A stretch of 39,690 bases of DNA from Oscillospiraceae bacterium (GTDB lineage: Bacteria; Bacillota; Clostridia; Oscillospirales; Oscillospiraceae): assembly GCA_015067435.1 (NCBI GenBank), contig SVMM01000023.1, positions 1 to 39,690 on the forward strand, read 5' to 3'. Positions 1 through 8,680 of the stretch are shown here, one piece after another. The notes under the pieces were generated by a model that was not told where the DNA came from, searched no databases, and saw nothing but the letters and a program-made list of their open reading frames with translations. The translations under genes and the position numbers were made by a program. Positions within the stretch are counted from its first letter, which is position 1. Every line of letters begins with the position of its first letter.

Positions 1-30
1 TTGTTTTCCACATTCAGCGCCTTTTTGGCG

Positions 31-79
31 CGAAAAGGGACGCGTTGCAGATTTTTCTTTCTGCAACGCGCCCTTTTCG
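31..79 (-). terminator. Intrinsic terminator of the TRAP transporter operon
   Basis: Positions 31-50 pair with 61-79 to give a stem of about 19 bp with one bulged A (position 40) and a 10-nt loop. It lies 14 bases beyond the stop of the permease gene on the minus strand. A second small palindrome (GCGCC TTTTT GGCGC, about 18-32) overlaps its far end. Position and stability fit transcription termination; the T-tract on the minus strand is short. Confidence 0.75.
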
Positions 80-92
80 GGAAGGGCGGCCG

Positions 93-2078
93 CTAAGCTG
101 TTTTGGCCTGCGGCTTCTGGAAGACGAACTTCTGCGCCAGAATGATGACCGCGAGGCACACAATGCCCGCAAGGTCGGTCACAAGGCCGCTGTCGATCAG
201 CAGGAGCGCGCCCGCGCCCGCGACGATGCGCAGCACGACGTTCAGCCGTCCGTAGAGGTAGCCCTCCACCGCCGCGGCGATCAGCACGACGCCGATGCAC
301 GCCGTGACGACGACCTGCAAGCCCGTGAGGAGCGTGACGTTTTCCAGCAGCAGCGCGGGGTTGTAGACGAACATGAACGGCACGATGAAGCCCGCAAGCG
401 CGAGGCGCACCGACTGCCAGCCCGTTTTCATCGGGCTGCCGCCCGAAAGCCCCGCCGCCGCGAAGGAGGCAAGCGCCACCGGCGGCGTAAGGTTCGCGAA
501 CATGGCGAAGTAGAAGCAGAACATGTGCGCCGCGATCTCCGGCTGTCCCAGCTCGACGAGCGCGGGCGCGGCGATGGTGGCGGTGATGAGGTACGACGGG
601 ATGGACGGAAGGCCCATGCCGAGGATCATGCACGTGACCATCGTGAAGAGCAGCGTGAGCATCAGGCTCTGCTCGCCGATGCTGATGATGGCGTGGGCAA
701 CGTTGAGTGCAAAACCTGTCATGCCGCAGACGCCGACGATGATGCCGACGCAGGCGCACGCCATCGCCACGGAGACCGTGGATCTCGCACCCGCGACGAA
801 CGCGTCACAGATGTCCTTGAAGCTCATGCGGCTGATGGGGCGCAGCTCCGCCACAACGATGGTGACGATGATCGTCCAGAACGCGCCGAGGATGACCGTC
901 GCGCCGCTGAAGATCAGCATGTAAAGCAGGAACACGATTGGGATCAGCAGGTGGCCGCGCGCCTTCATGACCTCCTTGACCTTGGGCATCTGATCCTTGG
1001 GCAGGCCGTTGAGGTTGTCCTTGGTCGCGCGCATCTGCACCTGAATGATGATGCCGAGGTAGTAGATCAGCGCGGGGATGACCGCCGCCTTGATGATGAC
1101 GGCGTATTTTACGCCGAGCGTCTCCGCCATGACGAAGGCGGCGGCGCCCATGATGGGCGGCAGCAGCTGCCCGCCGACGGAGGCGGTCGCCTCCACCGCG
1201 CCGGCAAACTCCTTGGAGTAGCCGGTCTTTTTCATCAGGGGGATGGTGAACGTGCCCGTGGTGACGACGTTCGCCACCGCCGAGCCGTTGATGGAGCCGA
1301 GGAAGCCGGAGGCGAGCACCGCGACCTTTGCGGGGCCGCCCTTCGTGTGTCCGGCGAGCGCGTTGGCGATGTCGTTGAAGAACTGGCCCATGCCGCACTT
1401 GTTCATGACCTCGCCGAAGATGATGAACAGCACGATGTACGTCGCCGCCACCTTGATCGACGTGCCGTAGATGCCGTACACGTCTGTGGTCAGGTAGGTG
1501 ACGATGCGGTGCCAGGTATAGCCGCGGTGCCGGAAGATGCCCGGAAACGAGCGCCCGTAGAGCGCGTAGAGAAGGAAGATGATGGACAGGATCGGCAGCG
1601 CCCAGCCGCTCAGGCGGCGCGAGCACTCCAGCACCAGCAAAATGAGGATCGTGCCGAAGATGATGTCGATCGTCTCGCCCTGAAAGCCCGTGGAGATGAA
1701 TGTCGGATAGCGCACGAAGACGTACACGGGCATGACCGCCGAGGCGGCGATGAACAGCCAGTCATACCACGCGATCTTCCTGCGGCTGGACTTCCTGAAC
1801 GCGGGATACAGGGCAAAGCCCAGCACGAGGATCAGGCCAACATGGATGGCGTGGTGCTTGATGTTGACCATTTGCAGCGCGCGGATACCCGATGCGTAAG
1901 CAAGGTGGTAGAGTGTGAACGCAAGGCAGAGAAAATAGACGATCTTTTTCAGCACTTCCGCGTCAAAGACACGCGTGCGGGATTCCTTCTCGAATTTCTC
2001 CATGATCTCCGCGCCCTTTTCCTCCGGCGCGGGCGTGTCCGCCGGTACGTCGGCGGCTTTTTTCTCAAGATCGGACAC
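93..2078 (-). CDS. TRAP transporter permease, fused 4TM/12TM subunits (TAXI type)
   Basis: Membrane permease of a tripartite ATP-independent periplasmic transporter, which uses an ion gradient to import a substrate delivered by a binding protein. The 661 residues are mostly hydrophobic: the N-terminal part matches the small DctQ-like subunit and the rest the large DctM-like subunit, the usual fusion in TAXI systems. Conserved membrane motifs are visible, including a GSINGSAVANV segment near residue 255, GGQLLPPIMGAAAF near 300 and GLPSIPSYL in the C-terminal third. The start is GTG at 2078 after AGGGGGAAT, overlapping the end of the DUF1850 gene by 14 bp. It is the last gene of the operon. 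Substrate is unknown; TAXI systems elsewhere carry dicarboxylates or glutamate-like compounds. Confidence 0.93.
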   Translation of the reverse strand: MSDLEKKAADVPADTPAPEEKGAEIMEKFEKESRTRVFDAEVLKKIVYFLCLAFTLYHLAYASGIRALQMVNIKHHAIHVGLILVLGFALYPAFRKSSRRKIAWYDWLFIAASAVMPVYVFVRYPTFISTGFQGETIDIIFGTILILLVLECSRRLSGWALPILSIIFLLYALYGRSFPGIFRHRGYTWHRIVTYLTTDVYGIYGTSIKVAATYIVLFIIFGEVMNKCGMGQFFNDIANALAGHTKGGPAKVAVLASGFLGSINGSAVANVVTTGTFTIPLMKKTGYSKEFAGAVEATASVGGQLLPPIMGAAAFVMAETLGVKYAVIIKAAVIPALIYYLGIIIQVQMRATKDNLNGLPKDQMPKVKEVMKARGHLLIPIVFLLYMLIFSGATVILGAFWTIIVTIVVAELRPISRMSFKDICDAFVAGARSTVSVAMACACVGIIVGVCGMTGFALNVAHAIISIGEQSLMLTLLFTMVTCMILGMGLPSIPSYLITATIAAPALVELGQPEIAAHMFCFYFAMFANLTPPVALASFAAAGLSGGSPMKTGWQSVRLALAGFIVPFMFVYNPALLLENVTLLTGLQVVVTACIGVVLIAAAVEGYLYGRLNVVLRIVAGAGALLLIDSGLVTDLAGIVCLAVIILAQKFVFQKPQAKTA

Positions 2079-2640
2079 CTGTGAGATTCCCCCTTACTGT
2101 AATGATTTCACCGCGAATCCTGCTGGCGTCTGGCAGGCTCCGGAAGTCGAAAACCTCTTCCCCGTTGAGGGAAAGCCCCTTCATATAGGTTGCGGACGTG
2201 ATCCACGAGAAGTACGGGAAAACGCTGTTGATATCCTCCATCCACACAAGCCCGTCCTCGACGCGCGTCGGCACGTCCATTTCCGCGGGAATGCCCGCGC
2301 CGTAGCCCGCCACGGCGATGGCGTCGAGGTTAAACTGCCCGTCCTCCCGAACGGTGTAGAACTCGTACCACGGGATATGCTCGAAGGAGTGCTCGATCTC
2401 CAGCCGGAGTTGATCTCCGGCGCGGACCGGCACGGAGAACACGACCGTCTCCCGCTCGCGGTCGTAGAGCCGGAACGCCCGGCCCGCGGGCGCGTAAAAC
2501 GCCCACCAGACAAAGCCCCCCAGCACGGCGAACGCCAGTGCGGCGCAGAGAACGCCGCGCAGCCTTTTGTCCATGTTTCCGAATACAATGCCGAGGCCGC
2601 GGGAAACGGCGTCGTCTCCCGCGGCGCTCACGCAGTCCAT
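2065..2640 (-). CDS. DUF1850 domain protein of TRAP-TAXI operon
   Basis: A 191-residue protein of the DUF1850 family, a group found almost only beside TAXI-type TRAP transporters. An N-terminal hydrophobic segment (about residues 30-48, LCAALAFAVLGGFVWWAF) should anchor it, with the remainder outside. The family pattern is visible: a segment with EIEHSFEHIPWYEFY, then GYGAGIPAEMDVP. The ATG at 2640 overlaps the TGA of the binding-protein gene (TGATG), which suggests translational coupling. An alternative start at 2574 (MDKRLRG) would leave a cleaner signal-anchor N-terminus. The molecular role of the family is not established; an accessory role in the transporter is inferred from context. Confidence 0.85.
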   Translation of the reverse strand: MDCVSAAGDDAVSRGLGIVFGNMDKRLRGVLCAALAFAVLGGFVWWAFYAPAGRAFRLYDRERETVVFSVPVRAGDQLRLEIEHSFEHIPWYEFYTVREDGQFNLDAIAVAGYGAGIPAEMDVPTRVEDGLVWMEDINSVFPYFSWITSATYMKGLSLNGEEVFDFRSLPDASRIRGEIITVRGNLTGVRS

Positions 2641-3710
2641 CAGTGGATGTAGCCGTTGTCAGCCCAGAACGCCTGCGCGCCCGGATGCAGCGGGAGCTGG
2701 ATGTCATCGACGCCGAAGGTGATGTCGATGTTCTTGTCCGCGGCGTTGTGGGACGCCTTGATGGTGGAGATGTTGGCGAAGATGCCCTCCAGCATATCGT
2801 AGACCATCGCGTCGCTCAAATCCTTGCGCACGAGCATGATGTTGTAGACGAAGACGCCCTCGACGTCCTCCGTGTTGTTGTAGGTATTGGCGGGGATGAC
2901 GCTCTTGGCGTAGTAGGGATACTCGCTGACGAGCTTGTCGCGGCCCGCGCCGTCGATGGGCACGACGACCATGTCGTACTGCACGCCCAGCTCCATGACC
3001 GTCGCGTTCGGAAGGCCGGAGGTGACGAACACCGCGTCGCACTGGCCGTTCTTCATGTTGTCGATCGCTTCGCCGTAGGCGAGATAGTCCGGCTGGATGT
3101 CGTCATAGGTGATGCCGTAGGCGGCGAGGATCATGCGCGCGTTGATCTCAACGCCCGAGTTCGCCGCGCCGACGCCCACGCGCTTGCCGCGCAGGTCCTC
3201 GACCTTCGTGATGCCGGTGTTCGCGGTGGTGACAAGCTGGACGTAGTTCGGCCACAGGCGCATCAGCGCGCACAGGTCGCTCGCGGGGTCCTTGCCCTCA
3301 TACGCGCCGGTGGCGGTGTACGCCTGCATGACGGCGTCCTGCATGGCAATGGCGATCTCGCAGTCGCCGTTGAGGATGTTCTGGATGTTCTGGCCGGTGG
3401 CGTTCGTCGCCTCCGCCGAGGTGGAGTAGCCGTACTCCTGAAGCGCGGTGGCAAACGCGCCGCCGATGGGATAATAGATGCCGGAGGTCGGGCCGGTGCC
3501 GACGGTGATAAACTCCTTGGCGCGCTCCGCGTCGGTCAGGCCCTTGCTCTCGCCGCCGGACGGCGCCGCGGGCGTGGCCGCCGCGGGAGCCGCGGGAGCC
3601 GCGGGTGCCGTGGGGGTCGCGGGCGCTGGGGTGGAACCGCCACCGCCGCCGCAGGCGGCGAGCGCGAGTACCATGCAGAACGCAAGCAGCAGTGCAGTCA
3701 GTTTTTTCAT
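2640..3710 (-). CDS. TAXI family TRAP transporter solute-binding lipoprotein
   Basis: Extracytoplasmic substrate-binding subunit of the TRAP transporter. The 356-residue product starts with a lipoprotein signal peptide (MKKLTALLLAFCMVLALAAC), followed by a Gly/Pro/Ala/Ser-rich linker to about residue 55. The mature domain opens with VGTGPTSGIYYPIGGAFA, typical of TAXI binding proteins, and continues with the KRVGVGAANSGVEINARMIL and EAIDNMKNGQCDAVF segments of the family. The ribosome site is GGGAG about 8 nt before the ATG. It is the first gene of a three-gene operon with the DUF1850 protein and the permease, and is preceded by a strong promoter and an unusual hairpin leader (3762-3808). Confidence 0.93.
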   Translation of the reverse strand: MKKLTALLLAFCMVLALAACGGGGGSTPAPATPTAPAAPAAPAAATPAAPSGGESKGLTDAERAKEFITVGTGPTSGIYYPIGGAFATALQEYGYSTSAEATNATGQNIQNILNGDCEIAIAMQDAVMQAYTATGAYEGKDPASDLCALMRLWPNYVQLVTTANTGITKVEDLRGKRVGVGAANSGVEINARMILAAYGITYDDIQPDYLAYGEAIDNMKNGQCDAVFVTSGLPNATVMELGVQYDMVVVPIDGAGRDKLVSEYPYYAKSVIPANTYNNTEDVEGVFVYNIMLVRKDLSDAMVYDMLEGIFANISTIKASHNAADKNIDITFGVDDIQLPLHPGAQAFWADNGYIH

Positions 3711-3761
3711 TTCAGTTTCTCCCTTCCAGTCGTTTTCACATGATTCCGAAATAAAACGACA

Positions 3762-3808
3762 AAGGCGCCCATCTGGGTATAGTAACCCAGATGAACGCCT
3801 TCGTTCAT
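3762..3808 (-). promoter_or_regulatory. Hairpin leader with two competing stems, upstream of TAXI operon
   Basis: On the minus-strand transcript, positions 3801-3785 pair with 3778-3762 to give a 17-bp stem with a 6-nt loop (TACTAT). Two pairs are G-U in the minus-strand RNA, and these would be A-C mismatches on the other strand, so the minus-strand RNA is the likely folded species. The first arm also pairs with the preceding bases: ATGAACG AAGG CGTTCAT (3808-3791) forms an exclusive small hairpin. A T-rich run (TTTGTCGTTTT) follows the long stem, so it may act as an attenuator. The predicted transcript begins within 1-3 nt of this element. Its first 17 nt nearly match the purA leader. Confidence 0.7.
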
Positions 3809-3815
3809 TGTGGTC

Positions 3816-3844
3816 AGTATAAACGCCGCGTTTTGATTTGTCAA
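3816..3844 (-). promoter_or_regulatory. Sigma-A type promoter of the TAXI operon
   Basis: On the minus strand TTGACA (3844-3839) and TATACT (3821-3816) are separated by 17 bp. The predicted transcription start is near 3809, leaving a leader of about 100 nt before the TAXI ATG at 3710. Confidence 0.85.
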
Positions 3845-3876
3845 TAGGGTTCTTTGCCGACGTGCGCGATTATTTC

Positions 3877-3905
3877 TTTTCAAACCGTTCGCGGTGTGCT
3901 ATAGT
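3877..3905 (+). promoter_or_regulatory. Possible promoter of the HD/nucleotidyltransferase operon
   Basis: TTTTCA (3877-3882) and TATAGT (3900-3905) lie 17 bp apart, 45 bp before the start codon of the large gene. The -35 box matches consensus at only four of six positions. It is divergent from the TAXI promoter, with about 32 bp between the two -35 boxes. Confidence 0.4.
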
Positions 3906-3949
3906 GATGGCATGATTTTTAACCGGCCAACCATTTCTGCGGGGTGCTT

Positions 3950-6900
3950 ATGAACAAAAAAGCTGCAAGGGAATTGATGGGCGCGCTCTCGCGCGCGCTG
4001 TGTGAACGCGGTCTCGCGCCGGACGAGCGCGCCGCGGCGGAGCTGCTGCGCAGGGCAGAGACGGCGGAGCGCCTCGGCGCGCTGTTTCCGCTGCGCGGAA
4101 GGCTCCGCTGCGACGCCGTCGCCGAGGCGTGCGCGCCGCTGCTCGGCGACGCGCCGGAGCGGGGCTGGTGCGCGTTCTGCTACGACTTCATCCGCACGCG
4201 GATGTACCCGCAGGGGCACTTCGCGCCGGACGCGGGCGGCTATGTGCGCGGGGCGCTGACCTTCCTCACGGTCCTGCAGGAGCTGCTCGCGCGCGAACGG
4301 CAGGCGCTGCCCTTCGACCCGATGGTCGACTTTGCCTTCCTCGCGCCGGAGGAGTACGACGCCTTTGACCGCGCGGAGGAGTACCGCCGCTTCCTAGCCT
4401 CGTGGCGGGACGGGTTCATCTACGAGCTGATGCGCCTCGGAGACGAGGTGACGCCGTACCGCACGCTCAGCCACATCGCGGGCGTGCACCATATCGCGCT
4501 GACGGTCGCGCGCGGCATTTTGAACGCGGGCGAGGAGATCGACCTCGCGCTCCTCTCCGCCGCCGCCGCGGCGCACGACCTTGGAAAATACGGCTGCCGT
4601 CCGGGCGAGGCGGTGCCGCACCTTCATTACTATTACACGGGCTACTGGCTGGAAAAGCGCGGATTGAACGCCGTCAGCCACATCGCCTCCAACCACTCGA
4701 CATGGGATCTGGAGCTCGACGCGCTCTCCGTCGAGTCGCTTTGCCTCATCTACGCGGACATGCGCTGCAAGCAGGGCCGCGACGCGCAGGGGCGGGAGAT
4801 CACGGCGGTCTACTCCCTCGCCGACGCCTTCGACGTCATCTTGCAAAAGCTCGAAAACGTCGACGCCGCCAAGCGCCGCCGCTACGAGCTGGTCTACAGC
4901 CGCCTGCAGGACTTCGAGCGCTATCTCCGCTCGCTCGGCGCGGATATTGAGCTGACCGGCGCCCCCTGTGTCGCCGCGCCGGTGAAGGACGCCGCGCTGA
5001 TGACGGCGGAGGAGGCGGTCGACCGGCTGCAAATGCTCTCGATGGAGCACCATCTGCGGCTGATGAACCAGCTCTCCAGCGAGCAGAAGCTCGGCAACAT
5101 CATCGAGGCGGCGCGTGCCAGCCGCGACTGGAAGCAGCTGCGCGTCTACCTCAACATCTTTGAGGAATACTGCACCTATCTCTCGGCGCGGCAGAAAACG
5201 CAGGCGCTCGCGTTCCTCTACGAGCTGTTGAGCCACCGCGAGGGCGACATCCGTCGTCAGGCGGCGAGCCTGATCGGGCAGATCATCGCGCGCTTCCACC
5301 TCGTCTACCGCAAGCGCCTGCCCGACGACGCGCCCTCCGACCCCGCGGAGGAGGTTCCCTTTACGCTGTGGGAGGAGTATCTGGACAGGATCATCCGCCC
5401 CGACCACAAGACCACCGCGCAGCAGCGCTCGCACATCGGTTACACGCTCAAGATCGTCGTGGACGCGATGCTGCAATGCGGCCGGAGCGAAACGCTGCCG
5501 CGCTTTGTCGGCGCGTTGCTGCGGTATTACGAAGCGCCGGAGACGCTGGACGCGGACACGGCGTTCACACTGCTCGACGCGATCCAGAACCTGCCGCCGC
5601 GCTATTACGACGAGCAGACGCGCGGACAGCTCATCGAATTCGCCGGCTACTTTGTTCAAAACGGCGACACGCGGCTCCAGACCGCCGCGCTGCTGTTTCT
5701 GCGCGAGACGCAGCGCCCGCTGGCGCGGGAGCACGCGCAGATGCGCCGTATTGCCAAGCTTGCCCGCGGCGGCGCGGACGACGCGCTGACGCTGCAATTT
5801 CTCCGCTACCGCATCCTCAGCCGCGCGGGCGAGGACGTGTCCGCTTATCGCGAGATCTTCGACGGCGCGCGGGACATCACGGGCGAGATCTTTCTCGACA
5901 ATCTCAAGACGGCGACGCCGTGGGTCAACAAGGTCGTCGGCGTGGAGATCCTGCGCGATCAGGCGGGACGCAGCCGCACGGACAACATCCTGCACATCTG
6001 CACCCATTTTTCCAACCTCATCAAGGTTTCCGAGCGCGTCGTCGTGCGACACGCCGCGGGCGCGGCGCTGCTGGACGTGCTGCCGCTGCTGCGGCGCGAG
6101 CAGCGCAACGAGGTCGTGGTCGAGCTGGGCAAGGGCATCGAGCTGGGGCAGTACGCCATCTCGAAATACATCCCGGACTATCTGGGGCGCGCGGCGCTGC
6201 TGCTCTTCCCCAGCGAGCTGGACGAGCAGGTGCTCTGGCTCAAGCAGCTGCTCGGCTCCCCGACGGACAGCGCCGTCGCCGGCGCGCTGCGCACGATCGG
6301 CGTCATGCTCCAGCACTACGGCGCATACCGCGGCCGCTTTGTCGAGCCCTCCGCGCGCTACACGGAGCGTCTGCACGAGCTGATCGGCCTGCTGCTGCAG
6401 GGTCTCGCCCACTACCGCGAGCCGGTGCGGCAGGAGGCGCTGCTGATCTTCGCGCAGCTCTTCGACGGCGGCGCGCTGGGCAGAGCGGAGCGCGAACGGC
6501 TGTTCACGCTCTGCTGCCGCAAGCTGCTCTTCCTCATCGACGCCGCGCCGGATCACGACGCTCTGACGTTCTTCTACCGCGCCTCGGCGCTGCTGCACAT
6601 CGACCGTTTCCTCACGCTGCACCGTCTGGAGCACGGCGCGTTCCGCTTCGAGCGGCCGCGCAAGGTCGCGTTCTTCCCCGGCACCTTCGACCCCTTCACG
6701 CTCTCCCACAAGGGCATCGTGCGCGAGATCCGCGAGATGGGATTCGAGGTCTACCTCGCCGTCGACGAGTTCTCGTGGTCGAAGAAACCGCAGCCGCATC
6801 TGCTGCGCCGCCAGATCATCAACATGTCGGTGGCGGGCGACTTCCACGTATACCTGTTCCCGACCGACATCCCCGTGAACATCGCCAACCCCGGCGACCT

Positions 6901-8680
6901 CAAACGCCTGCGGGAGATTTTCGAGGGGCGGCGGCTGTACCTCGTGGCGGGCGCGGACGTCATCGCGGGCGCCTCGGCGTACAAAAAGGAGCCGGAGCCG
7001 TACTCCGTGCACTCGCTCGACCACATCATCTTCAGCCGCCCCGACCAGCCGCGCCTGCCGCCGCGCGAGCGGCTACGCCTGAGCGGCGACGTGATGGAGC
7101 TGCGCCTTCCGCCGGAGCTGGAGGACATCAGCTCCACGCGCATCCGCGAGAACGTGGACCACAACCGCGACATCTCGCATTTCATCGACCCGATCATTCA
7201 GGATTTCATCTACCAGAACGGCCTGTACCTGCGCGACAGTCAGGATAAGCCCCTGCTCACGCCCTCCGACCTTGCGTTCGACTGGCTCGCGCCGCCCTAC
7301 GGCGGCATGGGGCATCCCGCGCTCGCCGAGGCGGCGCGGGATGGCGACGAGCTGCTGGCGCTGCGGCGCGGGGAGAAACGCGCGGGCTTTGTGACGTGGC
7401 GCTGTCTCGGCGCGACGGAGCTGTTCGCGGCGCTTGGCGACGCGGCGCTTTCCGACCGCGTGCGCCTGCGCGCCGGCGGCAAGACCCTGCTCGTCACCGG
7501 CGTCTACGCTTCGGGCGACGACGCGCAGCTGCTCCTCAGCGAGGTGCTGGCGCGCTCGCTGCAGGAGGACTGCGTCTACGCGCTCTGCCGTCCGCGCCAC
7601 GGCGTGACGCCGGAGCTGGAGGAGCTGCTGGCGCGGCAGGGCTTCGTCCGCCGCGAGGGCGGCGCGGCGCTGATGGAGGTCGACATGCGCGCGCCGACGG
7701 TGCTCATCCGCAATCTGGAAACGACCATTCAGGAGCCGCTCGCCCGCGACAGGCGCGTGCTCGCCGCCATTGAAAACGGGCATCAGCGCTTGCAGCACGC
7801 GCTGACGGGGCTGTACCCCGGCTCGCTGGTGCTGACGCTCTCGTCCGACGTGATCCACCAGCGGCTTTTAGAGCGCATTACGGCGTTCAACCACGTGCCC
7901 GACACGCCCACGGAGCCGCGGGCGCTCGGCGAGTGCATGTGCGTGCCCTTCGGCAAGCTGCTGCGCGGGCGCATCCTGCCCAACACCGTCACCAAGACCA
8001 TCCACACCGACAAGGTGTTCGAGCCGGATCTCCGCTCCAGCCGCGTCGAGGCGTTCCCCTACTACGCACCCATCCCCTGTCAGGTACGCACGATCCGCTC
8101 CTTCGCCCGCCCCGTCATTCTGGTGGACGACGTGATGCATCCGGGCACGCGCATCCGCGCGCTCGACCCGCTGCTGCGGCAGGAGGACGTCGACATCTGC
8201 ATGGTGCTCGTCGGACTGCTCTCCGGCCACGGGCGCGACCTGATGCGCGAGCGGAACCGTCCGGTGGACGGCGCATACTTCGTGCCGACGCTGCGGCAGT
8301 GGTTCGTGGAGTCGACGCTCTACCCCTTCATCGGCGGCAACACCGTCCGACGCGCGAGCGCGCCGGTGCCGGGGCTGCTGCCCGGTGTGAACCACATCCT
8401 GCCCTACGCCGCGCCGCCCTATCAGGGCGAGTGTCCGGACTGGGCGGTGTTCGCGCTCTCGCGCTGCTGCATCGAGTCCGCGCGCGACCTGATGCTGGCG
8501 CTGGAGGCGGCGTACCGCGAGCAGTACGCGCGCAACCTGACGCTCAGCCGCCTCAGCGAGGCTGTCATTCTGCCGCTGTGCCCCGACAAGGGCGCGTGCC
8601 TGCACTACGACCCCAGCCTCGCCGCGTCGGTGTATCTGGAAAACGACCTCGAACAACTCATGAGGAGCGCGGGCCTATGA
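3950..8680 (+). CDS. Large multidomain protein: HD domain, helical repeats, NadD-like nucleotidyltransferase, phosphoribosyltransferase-like C-terminus
   Basis: A 1576-residue cytoplasmic protein without membrane segments. Residues about 175-270 hold an HD-type metal phosphohydrolase motif set (HHIALTVARG, then AAHDLGKYG near 208, then HIASNHSTW). Residues about 370-890 are helix-rich and HEAT/ARM-like. From about 905 comes a clear nucleotidyltransferase (FFPGTFDPFTLSHKGI, and ISSTRIRENV near 1059), closest in pattern to NadD or cytidylyltransferases. The C-terminal 450 residues include an acetyltransferase-like stretch and, near 1388, VILVDDVMHPGTR, which resembles the PRPP loop of phosphoribosyltransferases. 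The ATG at 3950 follows GGGGTG; an in-frame GTG lies two codons upstream. Its stop overlaps the next ATG (ATGA). A nucleotide or NAD-cofactor role is inferred; the true reaction is unknown. Confidence 0.85.
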   Translation: MNKKAARELMGALSRALCERGLAPDERAAAELLRRAETAERLGALFPLRGRLRCDAVAEACAPLLGDAPERGWCAFCYDFIRTRMYPQGHFAPDAGGYVRGALTFLTVLQELLARERQALPFDPMVDFAFLAPEEYDAFDRAEEYRRFLASWRDGFIYELMRLGDEVTPYRTLSHIAGVHHIALTVARGILNAGEEIDLALLSAAAAAHDLGKYGCRPGEAVPHLHYYYTGYWLEKRGLNAVSHIASNHSTWDLELDALSVESLCLIYADMRCKQGRDAQGREITAVYSLADAFDVILQKLENVDAAKRRRYELVYSRLQDFERYLRSLGADIELTGAPCVAAPVKDAALMTAEEAVDRLQMLSMEHHLRLMNQLSSEQKLGNIIEAARASRDWKQLRVYLNIFEEYCTYLSARQKTQALAFLYELLSHREGDIRRQAASLIGQIIARFHLVYRKRLPDDAPSDPAEEVPFTLWEEYLDRIIRPDHKTTAQQRSHIGYTLKIVVDAMLQCGRSETLPRFVGALLRYYEAPETLDADTAFTLLDAIQNLPPRYYDEQTRGQLIEFAGYFVQNGDTRLQTAALLFLRETQRPLAREHAQMRRIAKLARGGADDALTLQFLRYRILSRAGEDVSAYREIFDGARDITGEIFLDNLKTATPWVNKVVGVEILRDQAGRSRTDNILHICTHFSNLIKVSERVVVRHAAGAALLDVLPLLRREQRNEVVVELGKGIELGQYAISKYIPDYLGRAALLLFPSELDEQVLWLKQLLGSPTDSAVAGALRTIGVMLQHYGAYRGRFVEPSARYTERLHELIGLLLQGLAHYREPVRQEALLIFAQLFDGGALGRAERERLFTLCCRKLLFLIDAAPDHDALTFFYRASALLHIDRFLTLHRLEHGAFRFERPRKVAFFPGTFDPFTLSHKGIVREIREMGFEVYLAVDEFSWSKKPQPHLLRRQIINMSVAGDFHVYLFPTDIPVNIANPGDLKRLREIFEGRRLYLVAGADVIAGASAYKKEPEPYSVHSLDHIIFSRPDQPRLPPRERLRLSGDVMELRLPPELEDISSTRIRENVDHNRDISHFIDPIIQDFIYQNGLYLRDSQDKPLLTPSDLAFDWLAPPYGGMGHPALAEAARDGDELLALRRGEKRAGFVTWRCLGATELFAALGDAALSDRVRLRAGGKTLLVTGVYASGDDAQLLLSEVLARSLQEDCVYALCRPRHGVTPELEELLARQGFVRREGGAALMEVDMRAPTVLIRNLETTIQEPLARDRRVLAAIENGHQRLQHALTGLYPGSLVLTLSSDVIHQRLLERITAFNHVPDTPTEPRALGECMCVPFGKLLRGRILPNTVTKTIHTDKVFEPDLRSSRVEAFPYYAPIPCQVRTIRSFARPVILVDDVMHPGTRIRALDPLLRQEDVDICMVLVGLLSGHGRDLMRERNRPVDGAYFVPTLRQWFVESTLYPFIGGNTVRRASAPVPGLLPGVNHILPYAAPPYQGECPDWAVFALSRCCIESARDLMLALEAAYREQYARNLTLSRLSEAVILPLCPDKGACLHYDPSLAASVYLENDLEQLMRSAGL

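Noticed and set aside
45-2084. Long open frames antisense to real genes (also 4394-7024, 28268-30769, 32059-34356 and others)
   Set aside because: They are by-products of high GC and strong codon bias. Their products are Arg/Asp/His-rich low-complexity chains with no family pattern, and they lie opposite genes with clear motifs.
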